From the NCBI GenBank assembly GCA_022984795.1, contig JALIHJ010000009.1, forward strand, positions 248,001 to 312,000: a DNA stretch of 64,000 nt, in the 5' to 3' direction. The notes beneath the pieces were generated by a model. It ran no database searches and had not been told where the DNA came from. It worked only from the letters and a program-made list of their open reading frames with translations. Position 1 is the first letter of the stretch. Each line of letters opens with the position of its first letter. Shown one piece after another: positions 36,839 through 46,572 of this stretch. A program made the translations under genes and the position numbers. Source of the DNA: Fabrea salina (lineage: Eukaryota; Ciliophora; Heterotrichea; Heterotrichida; Fabreidae).

Positions 36839-37597
36839 ATGAAAGACTTACCCAGCACCCTAGACCAGCCTTTGTTAAATAATCACCACGCGAGCAGTTC
36901 GTTTAAATGGGCTTTTTTCTTCCACAACTGGGAAACCCTTCCTAAAAGAGTTTTGTTTTTCGTTAGAGTGACTCTTATAGTGGGATTCACAGTTCTGGCA
37001 GTATTTAACAGCCTCACAGGAATGATGATTACTAAAGAATCAGTTACTTTTTATAAAGACAAGTTGTTCGACTTCACTTCTGGACTCAACCAGTATTTCG
37101 AAGTCCATGACACCGAGAGACACTTGATTGAGGCAACTTCTTCGTTTTTAGTGGACTTTCTTTTGGTAGCTTTTTCCGTTAAGTACGCACTTTGGGGCAA
37201 GTCCTGGAGGGAAGTAATATGCTCTTCTTGTTTTTACACAGTGAGAGCAGCAGTCCAAGGTATCTTTTTAATGGGGTTTCCAGAAAACTATATTTGGGAC
37301 TACCCAGGAGTGCCTTCGCTGACTGTGCCTTACCACAGAACAGCAGACTTCTTTTACTCCGGACACGTAGGAATCATGACTTTCTGTGCACTTGAAAACT
37401 ACAACAGTGGCTACTACAAACTGATGGTACTTTCAGTAATTGCAACGTTGTTTGAGTTCTTCGTGATGGTTGTGCTGAGAGCACACTACTCAATTGACTT
37501 GATTTCGGGGGTGGTATTTGCCCACTACATCTGGATCCTCAGTGGAAGGGCTTCTAAGTACATTGACAGTTGGTTAGGTTACAAAGTCTATAACTGA
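36839..37597 (+). CDS. Sphingomyelin-synthase-like (PAP2_C) membrane enzyme
   Basis: 252 residues with about six TM segments. The catalytic triad pattern is present near the C-terminus: HRTADFFYSGHVG (His in SGH) and RAHYSIDLISG (His and Asp in HYSxD). These enzymes move the phospho-headgroup from a phospholipid to ceramide (sphingomyelin, ceramide phosphoethanolamine or inositol phosphorylceramide). Which headgroup cannot be told from sequence. It is followed 9 bp later by the TTLL gene on the same strand. Confidence 0.88.
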   Translation: MKDLPSTLDQPLLNNHHASSSFKWAFFFHNWETLPKRVLFFVRVTLIVGFTVLAVFNSLTGMMITKESVTFYKDKLFDFTSGLNQYFEVHDTERHLIEATSSFLVDFLLVAFSVKYALWGKSWREVICSSCFYTVRAAVQGIFLMGFPENYIWDYPGVPSLTVPYHRTADFFYSGHVGIMTFCALENYNSGYYKLMVLSVIATLFEFFVMVVLRAHYSIDLISGVVFAHYIWILSGRASKYIDSWLGYKVYN

Positions 37598-37606
37598 TTA
37601 ATTAAA

Positions 37607-39649
37607 ATGAATAGTGAAAGAGTGGATTCTCCTTCTTTTATTGCATATGTTTCTCGCAAAAGCCCCAAAAAAACTAGACATGCTGAACCTTCTATGAAAG
37701 CTATGCGAGGCAGCAAACTGCGAATGAAGCAATACAGTTTAATTCCCGTTAACCACCAGAAAGAAGCCAGAGTAGACATCACTCACCTCAAAGAGTCCTT
37801 AACTGTTCAGAAAATAGGAATCCCTGTGATGAGCAAGTACAATCACAGTTCAGCTCCACAAACTTACTTCAACACTAGTTTTGAAAGACACGGACCCTAT
37901 ATCGGAAGGTCTCTGAGAGAAAGCATTCCTAAATCTACTCCTAAACCAATGATTTTTAGAAAACCCAGAGAAACCAAAGAACCCTTAACGCCCAAAAGAA
38001 ACATTGAGTCCCGCACAGAAAGCACCAAGTCAAGAGTCAACGAGTCCCGTGTGGAGACTTCTAAACCTGTCGTTAAACGACCTGCTGTGCTTCCTAAAAT
38101 CCAACTCAAAGAAGCTTCACGTGACAAAGAGTGGCTTCTCAAAGCCAAACCTGAAATTGAAAAGATGTGGCGCAAAGTCATCAGTAGAAGCAACGGAGTT
38201 GAAAGTTCGGTTTCAGAAGAAAAGTTCAAAGTTTTCGTAGGCAGAGGCAACAACTCAGTTCTGATTAAAAAGTGCTTTAGTTCTAGGAGTTGGTGGGTGC
38301 AAACCCAGCACATAGAAGAAGCTGACTTCATTTGGACTCAGTGGAAGGAAAAAGAACTTTTAAGAGGCTTTCCTTGTGTTTTCCAAACAAACTCTTTGCG
38401 TGAAATGTACGTTCCTGTGAGCTTTATGAGTCCTGTCCGGCTTAAGTTCCCCAATGGCCAACTCAACGCAGTGGACATCGAGAGTTTGGGCTTCTCGCTC
38501 ATCAGAAATTCAGAGTCTTACAAAGCCTACACCCAAACTCCTTTAGATCCGCATAAAGTCAGAATGCATAATAAGATAGAGTTTAACCAACACTTGGCTA
38601 ATAAAAAAGGTCTCTACATGAGCATGAAAAAGTACTACCAACAACAAGACCTAAACGTTTTCGACTTCTTGCCACTGACTTTCCATCTCAAACAGGGAGA
38701 GTCTGACCCAGAGTTCGAGAAGTTCCTGGAAGAGTTTGAAAAGTGCGACCAAGAGAAACTAGAAAACACTAGGTTCCAGAACTTGTGGATAGTTAAACCT
38801 GGCGAAAACTCTAACAGGGGCCAAGGAATCTCTGTGTGCAGCACACTTGCACAAATCAAACAAGAGCTTAGTTCCAGTGTCAACCCCAAAACTGGAGCTA
38901 AACGCACTTTCATCATCCAGAAGTACATAGAAAAACCCTTTTTGGTGCACAAACGCAAGTTCGACATTAGGTGCTTTGCGCTCGTGACCTGTGTAGGAGG
39001 TGTTATGCAGGCCTACTTTTACAAAGACGGATACTTAAGGACTGCCTGCACTGAGTATACAGTCAAAGATGTATCTAACAACTTCGTCCACCTTACTAAC
39101 GACGCCATCCAAAAGCACTCTGAAGACTACGGGAAGTTCGAAACAGGCAACAAACTTTCTTACAAAGACTTCCAAAGGTACCTTGACTTCCACTGCTCAG
39201 ACAGAAAAGTTAACTTCTACGAAGAAATTTTGCCACAAATAAAAGCCCTTGTGAAAGACACAATTCAGGCAGTCTACGTCAAACTAGACCCCAACCGCAG
39301 AGGACATACTATGGAACTCTTTGGGTACGACTTCATGCTGGACAACTCTTTGAAGCCTTGGTTGATTGAAGTCAACACCAACCCTTGTTTGGAGTTGTCC
39401 TCTCCTTACTTGTCTCTGCTCATTCCTACTATGGTCGAAAACGCACTTAGAATTGCTGTTGACCCTTTGTTCGTGCCCAACGTAGGAACTACTTGGGAGA
39501 CTCTTCAAGAAAACAGATTCGAACTTATTTTCCACGAAGCTAAGGACGGGGCTGAGCTTCTGGCCAGAATTGAAAGGTCTAATTTGGAAGAAACAGAAGA
39601 AGTGTCTGATAAAGAAGAACTTTACTCTGAAGATGAAACTAATGACTAA
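37607..39649 (+). CDS. Tubulin tyrosine ligase-like (TTLL) enzyme
   Basis: 680 residues. A disordered basic N-terminal 170 residues is followed by the TTL ATP-grasp domain at about 385-620: WIVKPGENSNRGQGI, FIIQKYIEKP, KFDIRCFAL, FVHLTNDAIQK, LFGYDFMLD and WLIEVNTNPC. All ATP and metal ligands are present. TTLLs add glutamate or glycine chains to tubulin in cilia and cortical microtubules. The N-S-N-R-G-Q-G-I form is seen in several ciliate TTLLs, and whether it is a glutamylase or glycylase is not decided here. A Glu-rich tail ends the protein. Confidence 0.92.
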   Translation: MNSERVDSPSFIAYVSRKSPKKTRHAEPSMKAMRGSKLRMKQYSLIPVNHQKEARVDITHLKESLTVQKIGIPVMSKYNHSSAPQTYFNTSFERHGPYIGRSLRESIPKSTPKPMIFRKPRETKEPLTPKRNIESRTESTKSRVNESRVETSKPVVKRPAVLPKIQLKEASRDKEWLLKAKPEIEKMWRKVISRSNGVESSVSEEKFKVFVGRGNNSVLIKKCFSSRSWWVQTQHIEEADFIWTQWKEKELLRGFPCVFQTNSLREMYVPVSFMSPVRLKFPNGQLNAVDIESLGFSLIRNSESYKAYTQTPLDPHKVRMHNKIEFNQHLANKKGLYMSMKKYYQQQDLNVFDFLPLTFHLKQGESDPEFEKFLEEFEKCDQEKLENTRFQNLWIVKPGENSNRGQGISVCSTLAQIKQELSSSVNPKTGAKRTFIIQKYIEKPFLVHKRKFDIRCFALVTCVGGVMQAYFYKDGYLRTACTEYTVKDVSNNFVHLTNDAIQKHSEDYGKFETGNKLSYKDFQRYLDFHCSDRKVNFYEEILPQIKALVKDTIQAVYVKLDPNRRGHTMELFGYDFMLDNSLKPWLIEVNTNPCLELSSPYLSLLIPTMVENALRIAVDPLFVPNVGTTWETLQENRFELIFHEAKDGAELLARIERSNLEETEEVSDKEELYSEDETND

Positions 39650-39657
39650 TTCACATA

Positions 39658-40431
39658 TTATCCAAACTGCTGCATCTCTATGTTGCCTTGGCGCGGCGCT
39701 AGTGGGTGAGTTTCAGACTGCTCAACAGGAGTGCTAAACTGGGGCAGATTGCTTTCTTCAAAGGGTCTTTCTGGAATAGCTCTGGCTTCTGGTGGTTCTA
39801 GTGGTTCTTCTAAAGGTTCTTCTAGTTGCTCTAGTGGTTGCTCTTCTAAGTTTCTTTCAATTCTTTTTTTGATTCTTGGTAAGTAGCCCTGCCCAGCTTT
39901 GTTGTGGAGTATCCAGACTGCAATGCCTGTTGCAATGCACACCACTCCACTGACTGCTTGGAACAGGCACACTAAACCCATGTTGAGTCTGTAACTTTCA
40001 TTTAAGTTGTCTTGGTCGTTGTCGTAGTACTCCTTGCCTAAAGGAGTTAAGGAGTTCCAAGCAGAGTCTCTTTCTTCAGCCAAAATCATCCCTGATATTA
40101 GTTCTGCTACACTAAGCACTATCAAAATAACTCCCCAAAACACAAGTCCTAAACGCAGGGGCCTTAAGCACTCGTGCATCACGTACTGTGCCGCTTGGTA
40201 AGCTAAGACTGTCAAGAGCAAGCAAAGCCCAATAACTGGTAAAAAGGCATGAGAAGCATATGGCGCAATGTCTATATCCTGTGAAGTGTGGCAGGCTCCT
40301 CTGATAAGGCACATAATTTCACTGAAGAACAGTATTACTACAACTTGGATTCCTGACAGCACGTAAACAGAACTCTGGACTTTTTCTATGGACTCCTGAA
40401 CTACATCAATTTGTCTGCCTTGTTCCTCCAT
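39658..40431 (-). CDS. Four-TM membrane protein with Glu/Pro-rich tail
   Basis: 257 residues. Four hydrophobic segments (about 22-45, 62-88, 92-115, 150-172). The third loop carries acidic and Asn-rich sequence with an NES glycosylation site. The cytosolic tail has short repeats of EPLEQLEEPLEEPLEPPE type. It resembles MS4A or tetraspan proteins in layout only; no family assigned. It is convergent with the TTLL gene, 8 bp between stops. Confidence 0.55.
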   Translation of the reverse strand: MEEQGRQIDVVQESIEKVQSSVYVLSGIQVVVILFFSEIMCLIRGACHTSQDIDIAPYASHAFLPVIGLCLLLTVLAYQAAQYVMHECLRPLRLGLVFWGVILIVLSVAELISGMILAEERDSAWNSLTPLGKEYYDNDQDNLNESYRLNMGLVCLFQAVSGVVCIATGIAVWILHNKAGQGYLPRIKKRIERNLEEQPLEQLEEPLEEPLEPPEARAIPERPFEESNLPQFSTPVEQSETHPLAPRQGNIEMQQFG

Positions 40432-40457
40432 AAAGTTTAAATTTAGAAACTTACAAG

Positions 40458-40889
40458 TTACTTTTTTCCTAGAATTTGGTCAACTTGGGTTTTCCACCTC
40501 AAGTGTGGTGCTTCGGGCAGTGGAGTGCTGCCTTTGAGTTGTCTTGACTGCTGGGGCACAGTTGAAGCTCTGTCAATTCTGACTTCAGGCCTGGACTGAG
40601 TGTTGAGTGCGTCCTGAACTTTAGTCATGAATTCCCTGACTCTTTCTATTTCCTGTTTAACTGGGTGGTGACTTAAGTCTTTGCCGTGTGTTCTTAAAAG
40701 TGAATAGTACACTGAATACAAAGTGTAGGCCAGTCCTGTGTTTAGCCTTAAAGCTTCTTCGCTTAAGAGTTGAGAATTGAGTTCTGAAAGCGACTCGTAC
40801 TGGAAAAGGGGTTCTAAGTGTTTGGAGATTTCGGACAAACAGTTTTCTAGTTCCTGGAGTTTAAGTGTTATATCTTGGGACTCAGACAT
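40458..40889 (-). CDS. C1D: C1D/Rrp47-like exosome cofactor (Sas10/C1D family)
   Basis: 143 residues from ATG 40887-40889; the frame is open further upstream but that part is antisense to the importin start. The Sas10/C1D core is at about 5-100: LNTGLAYTLYSVYYSLLRTHG and HPVKQEIERVREFM are the family's two best blocks. C1D recruits the nuclear exosome subunit Rrp6 in rRNA processing. The basic tail fits RNA binding. It is divergent from the importin gene with 18 bp between ATGs. Confidence 0.88.
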   Translation of the reverse strand: MSESQDITLKLQELENCLSEISKHLEPLFQYESLSELNSQLLSEEALRLNTGLAYTLYSVYYSLLRTHGKDLSHHPVKQEIERVREFMTKVQDALNTQSRPEVRIDRASTVPQQSRQLKGSTPLPEAPHLRWKTQVDQILGKK

Positions 40890-40907
40890 AAGTTTATGGA
40901 TATATAA
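40890..40907. promoter_or_regulatory. 18-bp divergent spacer
   Basis: Spacer between the C1D and importin start codons. It contains TATATAA directly before the plus-strand ATG and TTTAT near the other. Confidence 0.5.
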
Positions 40908-43900
40908 ATGTCTAACCAAATTGCTGAGCTTCTCAAAGTCACTTACACTTCGAGCAACAACACCCAAAGAGAAGAAGCTGAAAGTCAGTTGAAAGAACAC
41001 AGCCGGGACGTCAGTGGGTTTTTCCAATCCTTGCTGGGCTTAATAACAGACCCTTCCTCCGACAACCTGCAAAAAAATGCGGCTGCAACACGCTTACGCC
41101 AGTTCACTAGAGAGTGCGTGGAGGGGTCTGTGTTTTCCAGTGAAGACAGAACAGCCGTTTCCGAACAACTCTACAGAGCAGTGACTTCAGAAAACCTCGA
41201 AAGGAACGTAAGGGTGGTGGTAGCTTACTCGCTGAACCCAATAATCAGTGAAGACTCTATGGGAGTAACTTCAAGCACACTTGCCAACCTAGCAAGGCAA
41301 GGACTGGCAGGAAGCAAAGCTACAATCCAAGGGAGTTTGTTGGTAATCAAAAACATCTTTGCGTGTATGTCTCCTCAGTTTTCAGTGGGAGACTACTTCA
41401 GAGGAGTTATGCCAGACATCATACAAATGGGGAAAAGGGCGTGGAGTGCACTGGGAGAACCAGAGATTTTAGAGATCCTAGAAGACTGGTCAGGAGCTAT
41501 CAAACAAATTCTGGAACACTTTGAAATCACTTCTAGCAGGGCTCTTAAAGAGTTTGTAGACTACCATGAAATGGCTGTTTTGCTAGGAGAAATTCTCAAC
41601 TACAAAGTGCAAGACCCACTGCTTCAAGAGCCCTCGACCATTGCTGTGTCGGAGAACTACTCGCTCCTCAACACAGTAAAGACTAACCTTTTGGCTTCTT
41701 TGAACATAATCCTCCAACACATGATAGACAACAAAAAGAAAACTCTAGAAGAACAGGGAACGGTTCCTAAAGTAATCAACATGATCGGAGCTGACCTTCC
41801 AGACTCTCCTTACGCAACTGCAGTAGGCACCATTCTCGAACCCTTCATTAACTCAGTTATCCTAATCGCAAGTCTCAGTAGCCACTCCGAACTCTATTCA
41901 AAGCAGTTCGTTTCTGAGTTAGTGATAGAGTCCTACAGTTTACTTACCAAAGCTTGCGGAGAAAACAGGTTTTACGCTTTGTTTGCAAAGCACGCTAGGT
42001 CTTTGGAGGTAACTGTTTGTTTGAACTCGCTCAAAGTTACACAACAAGACCTTGGGACACTTGAAAGTTCCCCAGAGGAGTTTGTGAATGTGACTATGGA
42101 CGTTTGCGAAAGACAAGAGTCCAGGACTCTAAAAACCACGGCAGCCCAACTTCTGGAGTCTATTTGCGACAACATTGACGGAAGTCTGGCTTACGAGTTT
42201 TACTTCGTAGTTGAACTGCTTGACCAAGTTTTTTCACAAAACACCAACTTAAACACTTACCCTCACCTAAGTGAGTGGGTAGGCAGCAACATTCTGCAGT
42301 CTTCAGGCGAACAAAAAGTAGACGTGAGTTTAGTTGTTCTTTCGATTCTGTCCTACAGTGTAAGCAAAAGACCTGACCTTCTCAAACTGCTCGAAAAGCT
42401 TCTGAAAAACTACGTAGACTTAATCAGCAGTTCTGCCAGTTCTTTAATCCACAACCGCTTTTGCTTGGTGCTTTACTTCTACCTAGAGTACATTTTCCCA
42501 GAGGACAGAGAAACCTTTGGCAAGTGGATTTTCTACCTCATTAACTGCTTAGACCCTTCCAGAGTGCATAGAGTGGCTTTGATCCAAGCCTGCGAGTCGT
42601 TCACTTACCTAGTGCAAGACGATGAAATCATGTTTAGAATGGAGCCTTTTGTTACTGAAGTAATAGGTTACGTGCTGCAGGTGCTTCCTCACCAAAACGA
42701 CAAGTACTTCTTTGAAGCAGTCCAGGAACTCGTCCAAAGGTACACCTCCGAAATCACCCAGCACATACCCCTGATCATCAACTCAGTGACTCAAAAGATC
42801 CAAAGTGCAGTTCAGAACCCTTCCCAAGAAGGGTCTTTGGTTTTGGCTAAGTGCTGGAACATCATTAAAACCATCACTGACTCTTTGCAAGTGAACACTT
42901 ACTTGCAGGACTTCGAAAAACTACTTACTCCGCTTTTCAGCTTTTTGCAAGACCCCAACACTATCAACTTCGAAGACGACATAGTAATGGTTATCCTTAA
43001 CCTAATCAGGAAGACCCAAACCATTTCAGAAGTGCAGTGGCAAGTTTTTGACGTGCTGAAGAACCTCCAAGACAAACAAAAGGGCTGTTTGGGGATTCTT
43101 TTCAGACTAGTTAACTTGTACGTTGTGTACGGAAGAGAACAACTCCAGGACAGCCCAGCTCGTCTTGGCCTTCTAGTTGAAATGGCAGAAAAGGCCCTTT
43201 ACGCCAAACCCAAACAAGTCTTCAAAGAGTCCTGCAACTCAGACGGGGCTGTGCTGCTGCAACTGTTGCTTTACAACTTCCCAGGCTTCATGGACAACTT
43301 TTTAGAAAAGATCTTGTCAGACACACTGATAAGGTACACACAAGGAGTAGACAACGGGTTTTTAAAAGTAAGGCTTTTGGGAGTAGTTGAAGCTGCTTTT
43401 ACCAACAACGTTGTGTTAACTGTGCAAATTCTTTCAAGGAGCACTAATTCCCAAGGAGTTTCTTTCCTTAGGTATGCTTTGCTAGAAATCATCCAGAACT
43501 CTTACTTAGTTGTGCACTCTTACGACAAACGCGTTGCAGTCTACGGACTTTGCGAACTCATAGCTCAGCAAAACTTGCCTGGCGACGTTTCAGAAATACT
43601 TAACTCAGTGTTTGAAGCTACGATTCTCATACTGAGTTGCAAAACTGACTCAACTCAAGAAGGCAAAAACAAAACGAAAATAGACGCACTCATAGACGAG
43701 TTGATTGAAAACGAGTCCGATGAGGAAATGCTTGACTCCGAAATCATGGTTAAAGGAACCCGAATGGGCTACGGAAAAGACCAGGTCTTCAGTGGCAGGA
43801 ACGAAGAAACTGAGTCCAACATCACCCTTTCACAACTCAAATCTCCGATAGTGGAAATGGACGAGTACGAACACTTTAAAAAAGTTATGAACAACTCACT

Positions 43901-44063
43901 CCAGACAAGTCCACAAGTAACCAGTGCCTTGGTAGAGGGCCTTTCTCAAGAAAGGAAACAACAACTCGTTGACATCTTAAAAAGCAAAAGGATTTCCTTC
44001 GAAAACGTCCCAGGCGAAAACTCCACAGTCAGGAGAATTGTAAAACCCAAGTCAAGACAGTAA
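40908..44063 (+). CDS. Importin-beta family nuclear transport receptor (importin-7/8-like)
   Basis: 1051 residues of HEAT repeats. The N-terminal importin-beta domain (about 22-95: REEAESQLKE, NLQKNAAATRLRQF) is the Ran-binding start of the karyopherin family. A late acidic stretch (about 925-945: DELIENESDEEMLDSE) recalls the acidic loop of importin-7/8. It should carry cargo into the nucleus under control of RanGTP. The exact subfamily is inferred. Full length and without breaks, no intron found. Confidence 0.87.
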   Translation: MSNQIAELLKVTYTSSNNTQREEAESQLKEHSRDVSGFFQSLLGLITDPSSDNLQKNAAATRLRQFTRECVEGSVFSSEDRTAVSEQLYRAVTSENLERNVRVVVAYSLNPIISEDSMGVTSSTLANLARQGLAGSKATIQGSLLVIKNIFACMSPQFSVGDYFRGVMPDIIQMGKRAWSALGEPEILEILEDWSGAIKQILEHFEITSSRALKEFVDYHEMAVLLGEILNYKVQDPLLQEPSTIAVSENYSLLNTVKTNLLASLNIILQHMIDNKKKTLEEQGTVPKVINMIGADLPDSPYATAVGTILEPFINSVILIASLSSHSELYSKQFVSELVIESYSLLTKACGENRFYALFAKHARSLEVTVCLNSLKVTQQDLGTLESSPEEFVNVTMDVCERQESRTLKTTAAQLLESICDNIDGSLAYEFYFVVELLDQVFSQNTNLNTYPHLSEWVGSNILQSSGEQKVDVSLVVLSILSYSVSKRPDLLKLLEKLLKNYVDLISSSASSLIHNRFCLVLYFYLEYIFPEDRETFGKWIFYLINCLDPSRVHRVALIQACESFTYLVQDDEIMFRMEPFVTEVIGYVLQVLPHQNDKYFFEAVQELVQRYTSEITQHIPLIINSVTQKIQSAVQNPSQEGSLVLAKCWNIIKTITDSLQVNTYLQDFEKLLTPLFSFLQDPNTINFEDDIVMVILNLIRKTQTISEVQWQVFDVLKNLQDKQKGCLGILFRLVNLYVVYGREQLQDSPARLGLLVEMAEKALYAKPKQVFKESCNSDGAVLLQLLLYNFPGFMDNFLEKILSDTLIRYTQGVDNGFLKVRLLGVVEAAFTNNVVLTVQILSRSTNSQGVSFLRYALLEIIQNSYLVVHSYDKRVAVYGLCELIAQQNLPGDVSEILNSVFEATILILSCKTDSTQEGKNKTKIDALIDELIENESDEEMLDSEIMVKGTRMGYGKDQVFSGRNEETESNITLSQLKSPIVEMDEYEHFKKVMNNSLQTSPQVTSALVEGLSQERKQQLVDILKSKRISFENVPGENSTVRRIVKPKSRQ

Positions 44064-44089
44064 ACTTTAATTCACACAATAACATTTAA

Positions 44090-44464
44090 ATGGCTTTGAA
44101 GTTTTCAGAAAGAGATTTGAATCGCGAAAAACTCCACCAATTCAAAAGAAAGAACTCCAAAACTACCAAGCAAAGACTAGAAGAGTTCAGACACCAACTA
44201 GAGTCTTCTTTCAAAAACCCCCGTCCCCTCACTACTTGGAAAAACAACTTTTCTAACACAACTAAGTTAAAGACCCACTCCCGATCTACAAGTTACCAAC
44301 TTAAAAGCAAGAAACTCCAAGACCTTGTTTCTTTAGAAAACCTCAAAAAAGCCTGTGAGTTGTGTGAAACTCAACTAGAGTTTAACTCTTTACCTAAAGA
44401 ATACCTAGAAACCCTTAGTAAGTTCGTAAGACTTGCTTCAATAAGGTTAAATAACATGTGTTAG
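44090..44464 (+). CDS. Small basic protein, function unknown
   Basis: 124 residues, Lys/Arg/Asn-rich, helical. There are two cysteine pairs (ACELCETQ and the final C). No family recognised. The ATG is preceded by CATAACATTTAA-like sequence also seen before the TBC gene at 50257 (ATAACATTTAA in both), which may be a shared start-site element. Its stop TAG overlaps the stop of the convergent gene. Confidence 0.5.
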   Translation: MALKFSERDLNREKLHQFKRKNSKTTKQRLEEFRHQLESSFKNPRPLTTWKNNFSNTTKLKTHSRSTSYQLKSKKLQDLVSLENLKKACELCETQLEFNSLPKEYLETLSKFVRLASIRLNNMC

Positions 44465-44961
44465 TCTGACTTAACCAAGTTAGGTATTTTCAAAATAGCT
44501 AAGTACACTCCCACTGACACCCCCAGTAACATCAGCACTGCAGTGATCATTGGCAGCACACTCTTTGGAACCCCAGCAAAGTACCTTTCCATTTGTATGC
44601 TGTAGTGAATAGGCGCTTCTTCCAGTTGCTTAGAGATCCCTCTTGAGTTCCTTGAAGCTTTTACAACTAGCTGCGAACAAGGAACTTCTTGCACTTCTCT
44701 TTGTGAGTTGGTGCTAAACACCAGTTTTTCTGTGTCCAAAAGTCTCCTGAAAGATGTAGAACAGTCCCACTCTACTTTAAGGTTTCCACCTACTGTTCCT
44801 AAGTAAGACACCCTCACTTCGTATTTAGCACTTGGGGCTAAGTTTTTTAACTGGTATTTTTGTGAAGAACCAACTTCAATTTGGGTCTTAAATTCCTTTC
44901 CCTCAAAAAGTTCCCTGCTTCCTGCACACAACACTACAAGCAAAAGCCACTTCATGGACAT
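44461..44961 (-). CDS. Small type I membrane protein, function unknown
   Basis: 166 residues. Signal peptide MSMKWLLLVVLCAGS (Met3 is an alternative start), a beta-rich lumenal domain of about 110 residues with one Cys pair, one TM at about 136-158 and a short tail. The lumenal part (YEVRVSYLGTVGG, KVEWDCSTSF) looks like a small beta sandwich of ER proteins. No name assigned. Its TAA at 44461-44463 overlaps the TAG of the opposing gene by two bases. Confidence 0.55.
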   Translation of the reverse strand: MSMKWLLLVVLCAGSRELFEGKEFKTQIEVGSSQKYQLKNLAPSAKYEVRVSYLGTVGGNLKVEWDCSTSFRRLLDTEKLVFSTNSQREVQEVPCSQLVVKASRNSRGISKQLEEAPIHYSIQMERYFAGVPKSVLPMITAVLMLLGVSVGVYLAILKIPNLVKSD

Positions 44962-44971
44962 TTATTATAAT

Positions 44972-45766
44972 TTACTTAATACTTTTTAGTAGACTTGGGC
45001 ATGAACTAAGTATAGCCTTTAGTAAGCCCACAGGGCCAATTAGGGTAATCTTGAAGACCCTCACACAAACAAAGTAAAGGTTTTTTATTAGTTCAGAGTA
45101 GTAATCTAAAAGTAGTGGGTACTTTCTAGGACCAACAGTCCTCAGGGTAGACAACTGGATAAAACTCAAGTCTAGTACCAAGTGTACGAATTTCTTACTT
45201 TCATATACTTTATGAAGTTTAGTAGGGACTTTCCTAAGGGACTCTATTTTGAATTTCAGGAACCCAAGGTTTAAAAGTTTGCTTTTAGAAAAAGACTGGA
45301 CATAGTAAACTTTTGAATCTTCAAAACTCTTAGCTAGTTGGGATTTGCCGATTTCGTGCTTGGCTAGATGTTGGACGAAAGCGTAATCATACTGGATATC
45401 GTTAAAAACACAAAGGCCATTTAGGGCTGAAATCCAGTTTTCTAGAAGAAAGGAGTCCTTGGTGTAAAAGTCTTCGTAAGTATCAGAACCTTTCAGTCTG
45501 AAGCCATAACGGACTTCTTGGTCCCTAGTTTCAGTAAAAGGCTCGATGGTTTTCCAAGTAACTGAAGTTTCTTGAACTTCTTCTAAAGTTCCAATTTTAA
45601 ACAGTTTGTCCTTTACCAACACAATCAGGTTCCTCGTAAGGCCTGAATCTGAAGGTAAGTACAAGTAAGATTTAAAGAGCAAGTCTTTTTGGACTCCGAA
45701 AAAGCACTCCTTAGGGGCTTTTTGCCAAAAAGTCTGGGAGTCAGAAGGACTGAAAATAGACCGCAT
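44972..45766 (-). pseudogene. Truncated PH-like domain + kinase fragment (family member 11)
   Basis: 264 codons. The PH-like half is well kept (MRSIFSPSD, SYLYLPSD, RYGFRL, EDFYTKD, LCVFNDIQ). The kinase half is degraded: no glycine loop, the ATP-binding Lys is Gln (YYVQSF), no HRD motif, and the frame ends about where DFG should lie. So it is a pseudogene, or at most a PH-only protein. A LINE has inserted immediately upstream, and the target-site duplication includes the start codon, so the original upstream sequence is now 755 bp away. Confidence 0.8.
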
Positions 45767-45770
45767 AATT
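45758..45770 (-). repeat. Target-site duplication, left copy (LINE copy C)
   Basis: AGACCGCATAATT, repeated at 46526-46538. It holds the ATG of the kinase fragment (read as CAT). Confidence 0.88.
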
Positions 45771-46525
45771 TTATTTTATTTGTTATGTTATCAAGCCCTT
45801 GGGCCTTTTTAAAGTTACAGTGAGAGGGGTTTGCTTCGCGGGTCCTTTGTTTCGCTTGCATTTCCTCTTCTTCCGAGCACAGTCGTTTGGGTTTTTTGTG
45901 TTTGTTGTTTGTCTGGTGTCCATTTTTGTGCTTCTGGGTAGTTGAGGTTCTTTCTGTTTTTGTGAGAGATTCCTTCTTTGTTTTCTTGTGTCCAGTCTTG
46001 TTTCTTCGAAAGTTGTTTGGGCTTTGTCCCGTTTTGTCTTTTCTTCAACCATAATTGGTTCTTCATCGTCCAGGTTTCTCGTGATTGCATCGAACAATTT
46101 GTCTTCTTTGCTTTTTTCAGTGAGAGTTTCCTTGGTCTTTCTTTGTGGATTTTTTGTTGCGAGCTCCATGTCTTCATCCGGGTTCTCTTCCGTATTTAGC
46201 TCTAGGAGTACTTCCAGGTCCGAGTCTTCTTCTGAGTCTAGGTCTGTGTCTTCTTTCCAGCTTAGGTAAGAATCTATATCTGAGTCTGAGTTCTCCTCGA
46301 AGTCTGAGTCTTCGCTCCATTGGTCGTCTGAGTATTGCTCCTCTTCAGTTAAGGTCACAGAGCCCCGGAGGCTCCTGTGCTTTCTTAAGGTGTCTAGGAA
46401 GTTAGCGAAGTAATCGCAGCCTTTTGGCCTTTCTGTGCTTTCGTCATCTGATGATTCTGAGTACATCATTTGATCCGTTATTTTTTTGATGTGATACTTC
46501 AGTGTTGACTTGTCTATTGTTAGGA
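45771..46525 (-). mobile_element. 5'-truncated LINE-like element, copy C of family 2
   Basis: About 755 bp on the minus strand, with a TAAA-type A/T tail at the left. It has an open frame (46469-45783, 228 codons) for a very acidic then very basic protein tail (SESSDDESTERP, WSEDSDFEENSDSD, later CARKKRKCKRNKG), ending a few bases before the tail. It matches copy D (54801-55588) with no difference in the shared open frame. Variable 5' ends, TAAA tail and target-site duplications are the marks of non-LTR retroposition. No RT or endonuclease part is left, so the clade is unknown. Confidence 0.85.
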
Positions 46526-46538
46526 AGACCGCATAATT
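46526..46538 (-). repeat. Target-site duplication, right copy (LINE copy C)
   Basis: Exact repeat of 45758-45770. The sequence to its right is the kinase fragment's original upstream region (TTATAATTAAT on the minus strand). Confidence 0.88.
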
Positions 46539-46572
46539 AATTATAAGTAATTCTTATACTTATTTTACTGAG

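Noticed and set aside
40890-41027. N-terminal extension of the C1D gene
   Set aside because: It would overlap the importin start on the opposite strand. The ATG at 40889 gives the normal family start.
45978-46405. Plus-strand frames across LINE copy C (and the same across copy D)
   Set aside because: They are shadows of the minus-strand element frame, Ser/Leu-rich as expected opposite Glu/Asp/Lys codons.
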